Assembly: GCF_030269485.1 (NCBI RefSeq)
Contig: NZ_BSTL01000033.1
Location: 34,220-98,219 of the forward strand
Length of the DNA stretch: 64,000 nucleotides
Reading direction: 5' to 3'
From: Actinoplanes sp. NBRC 103695
Lineage (GTDB): Bacteria; Actinomycetota; Actinomycetes; Mycobacteriales; Micromonosporaceae
Below, one piece after another: positions 17,061 through 25,360 of this stretch. A program made the position numbers and the translations under genes. The stretch's first letter is position 1; each line of letters begins with the position of its first letter. A model generated the notes under the pieces. It saw only the letters and a list, made by a program, of their open reading frames with translations, made no database searches and was not told the DNA's origin.

Positions 17061-17471
17061 ATGAAGATCACTCGATCCCTTCTTCTGGTCGCCGTCGTGG
17101 CGGCGCTGGCCACCTCCGGCTGCGCCCGCGACGGCGACACCTCGTCCACCCAGCCCGGCGCCGCACCGGCCGGGTCGGCGTCCCCCGAGCTGCCGACCTC
17201 CTCCGACCTGCCCCAGCCGAGCAAGGGCGCCGAGCCCGGCGACACCGGCGCGCAGACCATCACCGGCACGGTGTCCGCGGGCGTCGAGCCCGGCTGTGTG
17301 GTGCTGACCGGCGGCGGCAAGAGCCACCTGCTGATCTTCGACGACGCGGCGCTGAAGTCGGAGGCCAAGGAGGGCGCCACGGTCGTCGTCACCGGCCGCA
17401 GCGACCCCGGCCTGATGACCACCTGCCAGCAGGGCACGCCCTTCCTGGTGACCGCTGTCCGGCCGGCCTGA
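17061..17471 (+). CDS. Small secreted lipoprotein, unknown function
   Basis: The 136-residue product has a signal peptide and a lipobox ending ATSGC, so it should be anchored at Cys21. A Ser/Pro/Thr linker precedes a compact beta-rich domain of about 80 residues with two conserved-looking Cys (PGCVVLTGGG and TTCQQG). The GxV/ATVVVTGR pattern suggests an OB-like fold, but this is inference and no family is recognised. Confidence 0.8.
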   Translation: MKITRSLLLVAVVAALATSGCARDGDTSSTQPGAAPAGSASPELPTSSDLPQPSKGAEPGDTGAQTITGTVSAGVEPGCVVLTGGGKSHLLIFDDAALKSEAKEGATVVVTGRSDPGLMTTCQQGTPFLVTAVRPA

Positions 17472-17494
17472 GGTTCATCGGTTACCGTGCCCGC

Positions 17495-18340
17495 ATGACC
17501 GTCGCGGTCGTCACCGACTCCACCGCGTACCTGCCGGCCGAGCTGAGCGGCACGTATGACCTGACCGTCGTGCCCCTGACCGTGGTGATCAACGGCGATT
17601 CGGGTCTCGAGGGCAGCGAGATAACCCCCGCCCAGGTGGCCCGCGCGCTGCACGCGAGGCGGTCCGACGTGAGCACGTCCCGGCCGTCACCCGCGCAGTT
17701 CGCGGAGGCGTACCGGAAACTCCTGGACGCGGGCGCCGACGGCGTGGTCTCGATCCACCTGTCGGCGCAGCTGTCCGGCACCTACGACGCGGCCCGCCTG
17801 GCCGCGGCCGAGGTCGGCGACCAGGTCCAGGTGGTGGACAGCAAGACGACCGGCATGGGCCTGGGCTTCGTGGCCCTCGGCGCGGCGACGGTGGCGCGCG
17901 CCGGCGGCTCGCTGACCGAGGTCCGCCGGTGCGCGGTCGACCACACGGCCCGGACCAGCACCCTCTTCTACGTGGATTCGCTGGAGTTCCTCCGCCGGGG
18001 CGGCCGCATCGGCGCCGCCGAGGCCCTGGTGGGCACGGCCCTCTCGGTCAAGCCGATCCTGCACGTCGTCGACGGCGCGATCGTCATGCGCGACAAGGTC
18101 CGCACGGCCGGCCGCGCCCTGGCCAAGCTGGTCGACCTGGCCGTCGAGGCCTCCGGCACCGGCGAGGTCGACATCGCCGTGCACCACCTGGGCATGCCGG
18201 ACCGCGGGGCGGCGCTGGCCGACGCCGTCTCGATGCGCCTCGGCGACCGCCTACGCGACTGCTACCTCACCGAGATCGGCGCGGTGGTCGCCGCCCACGT
18301 AGGCCCCGGTGTAGCCGGCGTGGTCGTCCACCGCCGCTGA
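17495..18340 (+). CDS. DegV family fatty-acid-binding protein
   Basis: This 281-residue protein binds fatty acids and in the fatty acid kinase system supplies the acyl chain to FakA. The N-terminal VVTDSTAYLPAEL is the DegV signature, followed by TSRPSPAQF, HLSAQLSGTY and the second-domain FLRRGGRIG motif. The length is usual. No fakA-like gene lies nearby. The last ~46 bp resemble the unit of the 44-bp tandem array that starts at the stop codon. Confidence 0.93.
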   Translation: MTVAVVTDSTAYLPAELSGTYDLTVVPLTVVINGDSGLEGSEITPAQVARALHARRSDVSTSRPSPAQFAEAYRKLLDAGADGVVSIHLSAQLSGTYDAARLAAAEVGDQVQVVDSKTTGMGLGFVALGAATVARAGGSLTEVRRCAVDHTARTSTLFYVDSLEFLRRGGRIGAAEALVGTALSVKPILHVVDGAIVMRDKVRTAGRALAKLVDLAVEASGTGEVDIAVHHLGMPDRGAALADAVSMRLGDRLRDCYLTEIGAVVAAHVGPGVAGVVVHRR

Positions 18341-18647
18341 TCACGCCGGCCGCGCCGTGGGCGTGGTGGCCCATTGCGCGCTGGTCACGCCGGCCGCGCC
18401 GTGGGCGTGGTGGCCCGTTGCGCGCTGGTCACGTCGGCCGCGCCGTGGGCGTGGTGGCCCGTTGCGCGCTGGTCACGTCGGCCGCGCCGTGGGCGTGGTG
18501 GCCCGTTGCGCGCTGGTCACGCCGGTCGCGCCGTGGGCGTGGTGGCCCGTTGCGCGCTGGTCACGCCGGCTGCGCCGTGGGCGTGGTGGCCCGTTGCGCG
18601 CTGGTCACGCCGGCCGCGCCGCGGGCGTGGTCGTCCATCGCGCACTG
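18340..18647. repeat. 44-bp minisatellite, seven units
   Basis: Units beginning TCACGCCGGCCGCGCCGTGG recur exactly every 44 bp, with GTCACG at 18384, 18428, 18472, 18516, 18560 and 18604. The last unit again encodes AGVVVHR in one frame, the C-terminal residues of DegV, so the array is probably a serial duplication of the degV 3' end. All frames are open because 44 is not a multiple of three. Confidence 0.95.
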
Positions 18648-18669
18648 AGCCTGTGGACAAGCCCGAAAA

Positions 18670-18692
18670 ATGTCGTACCCGAGCGCTACCTT
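18670..18692 (+). promoter_or_regulatory. Candidate PafBC-type promoter without a gene
   Basis: ATGTCGTAC-N8-TACCTT matches the spacing of the LexA-independent DNA-damage promoter of actinobacteria (TTGTCnnnn-N8-TAnnnT). What follows is only a low-complexity ORF and a repeat array, so the promoter appears orphaned. Confidence 0.45.
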
Positions 18693-18765
18693 CATGCCCA
18701 CCCAGTGCCGGGGTGGGGGAGGTGGCGGCGCCCTCACGGCGAAATTTGATGCGCGGCGAAATTTG

Positions 18766-18866
18766 ATCTGGCGCGGGATCGATCTGGCTTGGGACCGATC
18801 TGGCTTGGGACCGATCTGGCCCGGGACCGATCTGGCCCGGGACCGATCTGGCTTGGGACCGGCCTA
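18766..18866. repeat. 16-bp minisatellite, about six units
   Basis: GATCTGGCTTGGGACC-type units lie at 18781, 18797, 18813, 18829 and 18845, with a diverged first unit at about 18765. The array runs to the stop codon of the minus-strand gene at 18864. Confidence 0.92.
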
Positions 18867-20036
18867 GGACGGGCGGGTCCAGCGGGGCGGGTCGAGGTCG
18901 GGGACCGGGTCCAGGTCGTCGACGGCGTCGGACCAGGGGCGGGTCGTGCCGTCCCAGTCGAGTTCGTCCGCCGACGGCAGCAGCGCGCCGACAGCGGCGA
19001 CCGTCCGCGTGCGCAGGCCGTCCACCAGCGTCAGCGAAGCCGCGCCGGGCAGCGTCTCGGCCTGCCGCGCGTACTCCTGGACCCGCTGGATCGTCTCCGC
19101 CCGCCGCACACAGTCGTGCAGCGGATGCCCGGGCGCCGCGCGATAGGGCACCGTGCGCCCGTCGCCGTCACTCACGTACGCCATGGGGGTGATCGCCCGC
19201 GGTGACGCCAGGTACATCACCTCGGCCCGCGCGAACAGCTCGGGCAGGTGCGCGCTCCCGTCCGCCGCCACGATCAACGTCGCGTGGTCCGGCGCGAACG
19301 CCACCGGCTCCCCGCCCACCTGCCCGGACAGCTTCGCCAGCCAGCCGTCCAGCAGCAGGTGCGACGTCCAGTACGCGTTGTCGTCCCCGGCGAACTGCAC
19401 GATCACCGGCTCGTCCGTGACACCGTGCAGCACCGCCCCGGACAGGTTGCCGCGCGCCGCCCGGAACACCTCGTCGGCGGTCACGCCCCACCCGGCGAGT
19501 TGGTCGGCACCCACGTACGTCATGGTCTCGGGCTGATCGACCACCACGAACTCGGACAGGAACGGCAACCGTGACCGCCGCAGCGGCGCGTCCGGCCCAC
19601 TGGCCGGGACGCCGCCGCGCAGGTGCGCCGGCCGGAGCAGCGGCCGCAGCATCGGGCACACCTCGGACCACTCCCGCGGCAGGCTGGGCTCGCTCAGGAA
19701 ACCGGCGACGAAGGCGTCCACCCTGGCCCGCCGCGCCCGCCTGCCTCTCGGCCGCGGCACCGCCTGGGCCCACCGTGCCCGTCTGCTCCCCGGCGGCGTC
19801 TCGGCCCACCGTGCCCGTCTGCTCCCCGTCCGTGGCACCGCCTGGACCCGGCGGTCGGACTGCGACTTCAGCAGCGGCTCCAGCGGGAGCACCGTGACCT
19901 CGTCGGCCCCCGGCCGGGTGAACCGCACCGTGAACGCCGCCGACTGGTACCGCGCGTCGGCCACCCCGGCTCGCCGCAGCCGCCGGATGACCTGGCTGGC
20001 CAGCCGGGCGCGGGCGATCCGGTGCAACAGCCCCAC
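18864..20036 (-). CDS. Uncharacterised protein, DUF1444-like
   Basis: This 390-residue soluble protein starts at a GTG with GAGAGGGG 7 nt upstream. The middle (MTYVGADQLAGWGVTADEVF followed by an ARGNL helix) resembles the DUF1444 / YtpQ type, whose function is unknown; this assignment is tentative. Residues about 63-110 are an Arg-rich insertion of near-repeats (GSRRARWA, QAVPR) that looks like an in-frame tandem expansion. It lies 31 bp downstream of the PrmC-like gene and is probably co-transcribed with it. Confidence 0.7.
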   Translation of the reverse strand: MGLLHRIARARLASQVIRRLRRAGVADARYQSAAFTVRFTRPGADEVTVLPLEPLLKSQSDRRVQAVPRTGSRRARWAETPPGSRRARWAQAVPRPRGRRARRARVDAFVAGFLSEPSLPREWSEVCPMLRPLLRPAHLRGGVPASGPDAPLRRSRLPFLSEFVVVDQPETMTYVGADQLAGWGVTADEVFRAARGNLSGAVLHGVTDEPVIVQFAGDDNAYWTSHLLLDGWLAKLSGQVGGEPVAFAPDHATLIVAADGSAHLPELFARAEVMYLASPRAITPMAYVSDGDGRTVPYRAAPGHPLHDCVRRAETIQRVQEYARQAETLPGAASLTLVDGLRTRTVAAVGALLPSADELDWDGTTRPWSDAVDDLDPVPDLDPPRWTRPS

Positions 20037-20067
20037 GGCGCGGCCCCTCTCTGACAGGCCGCAGACC

Positions 20068-20823
20068 CTACCGCACCGCCACGATCACCGTCGCCTCCAG
20101 ATCGTCGTCGCTCACCACCTCCGGACGCAGGCCGGACCCCTTGGCCGTCGCCGTCGCCGCCTCGATCTGAGCCTCGGTGATCTCGGAGAGCAGCACCCCG
20201 CCGGGAGTCAGCCACCGCGACGCTCCGGCGGCCACGGCGCGGAAGACGTCGAGCCCGTCGCCGCCGCCGTCCAGCGCGGTGTGCGGCTCGTGGTCGCGGG
20301 CCTCGGCCGGCAGCAGCGGGATGTGCCGGGTCGCGACGTAGGGCACGTTCGCCAGCAGGACGTCGATCGGCAAGGGCTCGGGGAGCGCGTCGTAGAGGTC
20401 GCCCTGGAACACCTCGCCACGGCCGGCCAGGTTGTCCCGGGCGCAGGCGACGGCCACCGGATCGACGTCGGCTGCGTAGAGCGTGACCTCGGGACGATGC
20501 CGGGCCACGGCCAGGCCGAGCGCGCCGGAGCCGCAGCACAGGTCGACGACCACGGCATGCTCGGCGGTGCGCCGGACCGCCTCGCGGACCAGGAGCTCGC
20601 TGCGGACCCGCGGGACGAAGACGCCCGGACGTAGCCGTACGCGTACCCCCGCGAAGTCGGCGAAACCCACCACCTGCTCGAGCGGCTCGCCTCCCGCACG
20701 CCGCGCGACCATCTCCGCGAGAGCGGAGTCGTCGGGCGCGGCCTTGATCAGCGCCGCGGCCTCGTCCTCCGCGAACACGCACCCCGCCGCCCGCAGCGCG
20801 GTCACCACCTGGTCCTCGGTCAT
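20068..20823 (-). CDS. PrmC-related protein-(glutamine-N5) methyltransferase
   Basis: This 251-residue SAM-dependent methyltransferase starts MTEDQVVTALRAAG at the ATG at 20823. Motif I is VVDLCCGSGALGLAV. The catalytic tetrapeptide, NPPY in PrmC/HemK, is NVPY here, as in the PrmC-related subfamily TIGR03704, whose substrate is unknown; the release-factor enzyme PrmC is therefore likely encoded elsewhere. It is the upstream gene of a two-gene minus-strand unit and is divergent from comEA. Confidence 0.85.
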   Translation of the reverse strand: MTEDQVVTALRAAGCVFAEDEAAALIKAAPDDSALAEMVARRAGGEPLEQVVGFADFAGVRVRLRPGVFVPRVRSELLVREAVRRTAEHAVVVDLCCGSGALGLAVARHRPEVTLYAADVDPVAVACARDNLAGRGEVFQGDLYDALPEPLPIDVLLANVPYVATRHIPLLPAEARDHEPHTALDGGGDGLDVFRAVAAGASRWLTPGGVLLSEITEAQIEAATATAKGSGLRPEVVSDDDLEATVIVAVR

Positions 20824-20861
20824 GGCCACAGGTTTAGCACCTCGGCAAGAGCCGATCGACG

Positions 20862-20887
20862 TTATCCACAGTCGAGGGTTGTCCACA
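20862..20887 (+). promoter_or_regulatory. Two adjacent DnaA-box matches
   Basis: TTATCCACA (20862-20870) and TTGTCCACA (20879-20887) lie on the same strand 8 bp apart in the gap between the divergent prmC-like and comEA genes. Both match the actinobacterial DnaA box. Confidence 0.6.
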
Positions 20888-20930
20888 GGGCCGGCGTCCG
20901 CGTCTCGGAAACTTGCCTAGCTTTCGCCGC

Positions 20931-21839
20931 GTGCCCAAGCGTGAAGACAACGACGAGGTGGTGGAGGCCCGGCTTCGGTCGGTGCTGGCCACCGACCCGC
21001 CCATCAGCGAGGCCTTCGCGGACCGGAGCCCGGTGGCGTGGTCCGAGCTCATCCCGAGCTGGCCGGACGACGTCGACCTGCCCGACGACGTTTCCGTGGC
21101 GCCGCCACCCGCCCGCGCGGCGCCGGTCGACCTGGCGGTCCGCGAGCCGTGGCAGGCCACGCCCGAGCCGGAGCCCGAGCCGGAGCCGCCGGCGTTGGGG
21201 ACAGCCGGGGCGTTCGGTGGCCGGCTGGCGGTGTTCGAGCTGGGGCGGCCCGGCGTGAAGGCGCTGGCCGCGGTCGCCGCACTGGTCGTGATCATCGCCG
21301 GCTTCCTGGCCTGGCGGGCGCGCCCGCACACCGAGACCGTGGCGCCGGGCGAGCCGCCCGTGCCCGCCTCGGTGAAGCAGGACGAGCAGGACCCGATGGC
21401 CGTCCCGGCACCGAGCGGGTCGGCGTCCGCCCAGGTCGTGGTGGCCGTGGCCGGGAAGGTTGCCAAGCCTGGCCTGGTCACGCTGCCCGCCGGCGCGCGG
21501 GTCGCGGATGCGCTGACCGCCGCCGGTGGCGCGCTGCGCGGGGTCGACCCGGGTCCGCTCAACCTCGCCCGCAAGGTGGTCGACGGCGAGCTGATCATGG
21601 TCGGGGCGCCGCCACCGTCCGCGGCCGCCGCATTGAACGCACCGGGCGGCCCTCTGAATCTGAACGCCGCCACCCTCGCTGACCTGGACACTCTGCCCGG
21701 CGTCGGGCCGGTGCTGGCACAGCGGATCCTCGAGGCGCGCGACGCGCAGGGCGGTTTCAAGGCCGTCAGCGACCTGCGCAAGGTGAGTGGCATCGGCAGT
21801 TCCCGGTACGAGCAGCTCAAGGACCTGGTGACGGTGTGA
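20931..21839 (+). CDS. comEA: ComEA-like DNA-binding competence protein
   Basis: This 302-residue membrane-anchored protein takes up DNA outside the membrane and delivers it to ComEC. The GTG start at 20931 sits 8 nt after a TAGCTT -10, suggesting leaderless transcription. The domains are a cytoplasmic acidic N-terminus (about 1-105), one membrane helix (LAAVAALVVIIAGFLAW), a SLBB domain (VVVAVAGKVAKPGLVTLP), and a C-terminal double helix-hairpin-helix (NLNAATLADLDTLPGVGPVL) that binds DNA. Its stop overlaps the comEC start. Confidence 0.93.
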   Translation: MPKREDNDEVVEARLRSVLATDPPISEAFADRSPVAWSELIPSWPDDVDLPDDVSVAPPPARAAPVDLAVREPWQATPEPEPEPEPPALGTAGAFGGRLAVFELGRPGVKALAAVAALVVIIAGFLAWRARPHTETVAPGEPPVPASVKQDEQDPMAVPAPSGSASAQVVVAVAGKVAKPGLVTLPAGARVADALTAAGGALRGVDPGPLNLARKVVDGELIMVGAPPPSAAAALNAPGGPLNLNAATLADLDTLPGVGPVLAQRILEARDAQGGFKAVSDLRKVSGIGSSRYEQLKDLVTV

Positions 21840-24097
21840 CGCCCGACCTGCGCCTGGCCGGGTTCGCGGTGGCCACCTGGCTGTCCGCGCTGGGCTGCCT
21901 GTACGCCTCGGCGAGACTCGGTTTCGCGCTGGCCGGGGCGGCCTTCGTGCTCGCCGCCAGCGGCGCCGTGATCTTTCGCCGCCGGCCGCGCGGGATGGCT
22001 TGGATCGTGATCGGGCTCCTGCTCGGGGCCGGATGCGGCGCCGTCGCCACGGCCGCCCGGGTGCTGGCGAAGGAGGCGGTTCCGGTGGGGGAGGGCGAGA
22101 CCGTCACCGCCGACCTGATCGTGCGCGACGACCCTCGATCGCTGGCGAGATCGGCGGGACAGCCGCCGACCTACCTGGTCGCCGTCGAGGTCGTACGCGT
22201 GCGCGATGTCCGCCTGAACGCCCGCGGCATCGTCCTCGGCAGCCACGGGGCCTGGCGCGGCCTGCTTCCCGGCCAGCGCCTCACGACGACCGGCCGGCTG
22301 CTGCCCCCGCGTGGCGGCGACCTGAGCGCCGCGGTCCTGTCCGTCCGCGAGCCGCCGCAGCCGCACGGCAGACCGTCCTGGGCGCAGCGTGCGGCCGGCG
22401 TCCTGCGCGACGGGCTGCAGCGGGCGTGCGAGCCGCTGCCCGACGAGGCCGGCGGGTTGCTGCCCGGCCTGGTGGTCGGCGACACCAGCCGCCTCGATCC
22501 GGGCCTGGAAGCGGACTTCCAGGCGACCGGGATGACCCACCTCAACGCGGTCAGCGGGGCAAATGTCGCTATTGTCCTGGGCGTCGTCCTGTTCGTGGCG
22601 CGCCGGCTGCGGGCCGGGCCGGTCGTCGCGGCGCTGGTGTGCGCGGTGGCGCTGGTCGGCTTCGTGATCCTGGCGCGGCCCTCGCCGAGCGTCGTCCGGG
22701 CCGCGGCGATGGGCGCGATCGGCCTGATCGGACTCGCGGCGGGCCGGCCGCGAGCGGCGCTACCGGCCCTGGCCGCCGGTGTGGCCGTGCTGGTGATCGC
22801 CGACCCGGAGCTGGCCGGGGACGCCGGGTTCGCGCTGTCCGTGCTGGCCACCGGCGGCCTGCTGCTGCTCGCCCCGAAATGGCGGGACGCGCTGCGCCGC
22901 CGCGGCTGGCCCGTCGTCGCCGCCGAGGCCCTGGCCGTGCCTGCCGCGGCGCAGGTCGCGTGTGGACCCGTGGTGGCGGGACTGTCGAGCTCGGTGAGCC
23001 TGGTCGCCGTACCGGCCAATCTGCTCGCCGTGCCGGCCATCGCACCGGCCACGCTGCTCGGGATCGCCGCCGCGGTGCTGTCGCCGGTCTGGCCGGGCGG
23101 CGCGGAGTTCGTGGCGTGGCTGGGGCACTGGCCGGCGACGTGGCTGGTGTGGGTGGCCGGCTTCGGCGCGCGGGTGCCGGCCGGGGCACTGCCGTGGCCG
23201 GGCGGCGTCACGGGTGCGGTGCTTCTCGGCGTGATCACCGTGGCGTTGCTGGTGGCGGCGCGGCGGGCGGTCGTACGGCGGCTGGTCGCGGTGATCGCCC
23301 TGGGCGGCGTGCTCGGCGCCCTGCCGGTCCGGATCCTCGCCTCCGGCTGGCCGCCGCCCGGCTGGCTGGTCGTGGCCTGCGACGTCGGACAGGGGGACGC
23401 CGTCGTGCTGCCCGCGGGGGACGGCCGTGCCGTGGTGGTCGACGCCGGCCCGGAACCGACGGCGGTCGACGGTTGCCTCCGGCGGCTGGGGATCCATCAC
23501 GTGGTTCTGTTCGTGGTCAGCCACTTCCACGTGGATCACATCGGCGGCGTGGCCGGGGTCTTCCGCCACCGCGAGGTCGGCGCCGTGATCGCCCCGGACT
23601 TCGCGGAGCCCCCGGCCGGTCGGCGAGCCGTCGCCGAGCTGGCAAGGATCACCGATGTCGGTCCAGGATGGACATACGCGACAGGCGGGATCCGGCTCAC
23701 CGTCATCGGCCCGGCGGAGCTTTTGAGCGGCACATCGTCCGACGCCAACAACAATTCGCTCGTCATCCGGGCCGCGGTGAATGGCAAGACCGTGCTGCTT
23801 CCCGGCGACGCCGAGACCGAGGAGCAACACGAGCTGCTTCAGAAGGATGTCAAGGCGGACATTTTGAAAGTCGCGCACCATGGCAGCGCGTATCAGGAGC
23901 CGGCCTTTGTGGACGCGGTCGATCCGGCGGTGGCGCTGGTGAGTGTCGGCCGCGACAACGACTACGGCCACCCGAACGGGCCACTGCTCGACCGGCTGCG
24001 CCGCGGCGGCGCGCGTGTCCTGCGTACGGATGAATCGGGTGACGTGGCCGCGGTAGCGACCGGCCGTGATCTGTCCGTCGTGGCGAGGGGGATTTGA
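21836..24097 (+). CDS. comEC: ComEC/Rec2 DNA uptake channel
   Basis: This 753-residue polytopic protein conducts single-stranded DNA across the membrane. It starts at a GTG overlapping the comEA stop by 4 bp. An N-terminal OB-like domain is followed by the competence membrane domain (HLNAVSGANVAIVLG core signature) and a C-terminal metallo-beta-lactamase domain with DVGQGDAVVLP and the metal site SHFHVDHIGG (HxHxDH). All three expected parts are present, so the pair appears intact. Natural competence is not shown for most actinobacteria, and the function here is inferred from family. Confidence 0.95.
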   Translation: MTPDLRLAGFAVATWLSALGCLYASARLGFALAGAAFVLAASGAVIFRRRPRGMAWIVIGLLLGAGCGAVATAARVLAKEAVPVGEGETVTADLIVRDDPRSLARSAGQPPTYLVAVEVVRVRDVRLNARGIVLGSHGAWRGLLPGQRLTTTGRLLPPRGGDLSAAVLSVREPPQPHGRPSWAQRAAGVLRDGLQRACEPLPDEAGGLLPGLVVGDTSRLDPGLEADFQATGMTHLNAVSGANVAIVLGVVLFVARRLRAGPVVAALVCAVALVGFVILARPSPSVVRAAAMGAIGLIGLAAGRPRAALPALAAGVAVLVIADPELAGDAGFALSVLATGGLLLLAPKWRDALRRRGWPVVAAEALAVPAAAQVACGPVVAGLSSSVSLVAVPANLLAVPAIAPATLLGIAAAVLSPVWPGGAEFVAWLGHWPATWLVWVAGFGARVPAGALPWPGGVTGAVLLGVITVALLVAARRAVVRRLVAVIALGGVLGALPVRILASGWPPPGWLVVACDVGQGDAVVLPAGDGRAVVVDAGPEPTAVDGCLRRLGIHHVVLFVVSHFHVDHIGGVAGVFRHREVGAVIAPDFAEPPAGRRAVAELARITDVGPGWTYATGGIRLTVIGPAELLSGTSSDANNNSLVIRAAVNGKTVLLPGDAETEEQHELLQKDVKADILKVAHHGSAYQEPAFVDAVDPAVALVSVGRDNDYGHPNGPLLDRLRRGGARVLRTDESGDVAAVATGRDLSVVARGI

Positions 24098-24196
24098 TTA
24101 TCGGGACCACCCGGGGCGCGGGTGTGATCGCCCGGCGTGGGCGCCCGGATCGACGCCGCGACACGGCCGGGTTAAGTCGTCAGGATCACTCCGGAT

Positions 24197-24235
24197 CGCA
24201 CGAACGGGTTCGATGTCATGGAACCCGTTCGTGCG
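24197..24235. terminator. Perfect 15-bp hairpin after comEC
   Basis: CGCACGAACGGGTTC (24197-24211) and GAACCCGTTCGTGCG (24221-24235) form a perfect stem with a 9-nt loop, 100 bp after the comEC stop. There is no U tract. It is probably a terminator; the perfect symmetry would also suit a regulator site. Nothing else is seen in the 24098-24379 gap. Confidence 0.6.
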
Positions 24236-24379
24236 GCATCACGGAGACATTCAGCCTGATCGAGGGGATTTGCCGTTACCGGGCCCTCGCCTGGCGGGCA
24301 TATGTCCGTATTTGTACCACGTGGCGAGTGTGACCAGGCAGGGGTGTGGCCGGTCGAACTGTCACACCCCCGTGCGACG

Positions 24380-25360
24380 ATGTCGAGCGTGACCGACGCA
24401 CCCCCCGCCCCGTTGCTGCTCGTCCAAGGTGACGAGGAGCTGCTGGCCGCACGCGCCGTGGAGACGGCCGTCGCGTCGGCCCGCGAGGCTGAGCCGGGTG
24501 CCGACGTCCGGGAGTACGAGGCGGGGCAGCTCACCGCCGGCGAGGTCGCCGAGATGCTCAGCCCGTCGCTGTTCGGCGGGCGGCGGGTGCTGGTCGTCCG
24601 CAGTGGTCAGGACGCACGCAAGGACCTGGTGACCGCGCTTCTGGCGTACGCGAAAAACCCGGACCCCGACGTCACCCTGATCGTCACCCACCTGGGTGGG
24701 GCGAAAGGCAAGGCCTTCGCCGACGGGCTCAGGTCGGCCGGCGCGACCGTCGTGGCCGCGGCCAAGCTCAAGGGCGACCGCGAGCGGGTGGCGTTCGTGC
24801 GCGACGAGTTCCGGCGCCACGGCGGCAAGTGCGACGAGGCGTCGGCGTCCGCGCTGATCCAGGCGGTCGGCACCGACCTGCGGGAGATCGCGGCCGCCTG
24901 CTCGCAGCTCCTCGCCGACACCGACGGCAAGATCACGCCGGCCGTCGTCGCGCGCTACTACCGAGGCCGCGCCGAGGCGAGCGGTTTCACGGTCGCCGAC
25001 GCGGCGATGGTCGGCGACGTGCCCGGCGCGCTGGAGGCGTTGCGCTGGGCGCTGCACGTCGGCGTCGACCCGGTCCCGATCGCCGACGCCATCGCCGACG
25101 GCGTGCGGACGGTCGCCCGGGTGGCCTCGGCCGGGCGCGGCAACCCGTACCAGATGGCCAGCACCCTGGGCATGCCGGCGTGGAAGATCCAGCGCGCCCA
25201 GGAGCGGGCCCGAGGCTGGAGCCCCGAGGGCCTGGTCGACGCCATGCAGGCCGCGGCCGACTGCAACGCGGCCGTCAAGGGCGGCGCCGAGGACCGCGGC
25301 TGGGCGCTGGAGCAGGCCGTGTTCGCGGTCGCCGCGGCCCGCCGGGGGTCCGGCCGATGA
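24380..25360 (+). CDS. holA: DNA polymerase III subunit delta
   Basis: This 326-residue clamp-loader subunit opens the sliding clamp. The ATG at 24380 gives MSSVTDAPPAP; a GTG at 24389 is also possible. The conserved start PLLLVQGDEELLAARAV and the middle SLFGGRRVLVVRS are typical of actinobacterial HolA. It follows comEC and precedes rpsT as in most actinobacteria, though an extra membrane-protein gene is coupled to it here by ATGA. Confidence 0.93.
   Translation: MSSVTDAPPAPLLLVQGDEELLAARAVETAVASAREAEPGADVREYEAGQLTAGEVAEMLSPSLFGGRRVLVVRSGQDARKDLVTALLAYAKNPDPDVTLIVTHLGGAKGKAFADGLRSAGATVVAAAKLKGDRERVAFVRDEFRRHGGKCDEASASALIQAVGTDLREIAAACSQLLADTDGKITPAVVARYYRGRAEASGFTVADAAMVGDVPGALEALRWALHVGVDPVPIADAIADGVRTVARVASAGRGNPYQMASTLGMPAWKIQRAQERARGWSPEGLVDAMQAAADCNAAVKGGAEDRGWALEQAVFAVAAARRGSGR

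Noticed and set aside
18357..18766. Open frames of about 130 codons through the 44-bp array
   Set aside because: All frames are open because the unit lacks stops; the products are pure repeats with no start context.
24190..24240. tRNA gene suggested by GGGTTCGA
   Set aside because: The motif is part of a simple 15-bp hairpin; no cloverleaf, anticodon arm or acceptor stem can be drawn.
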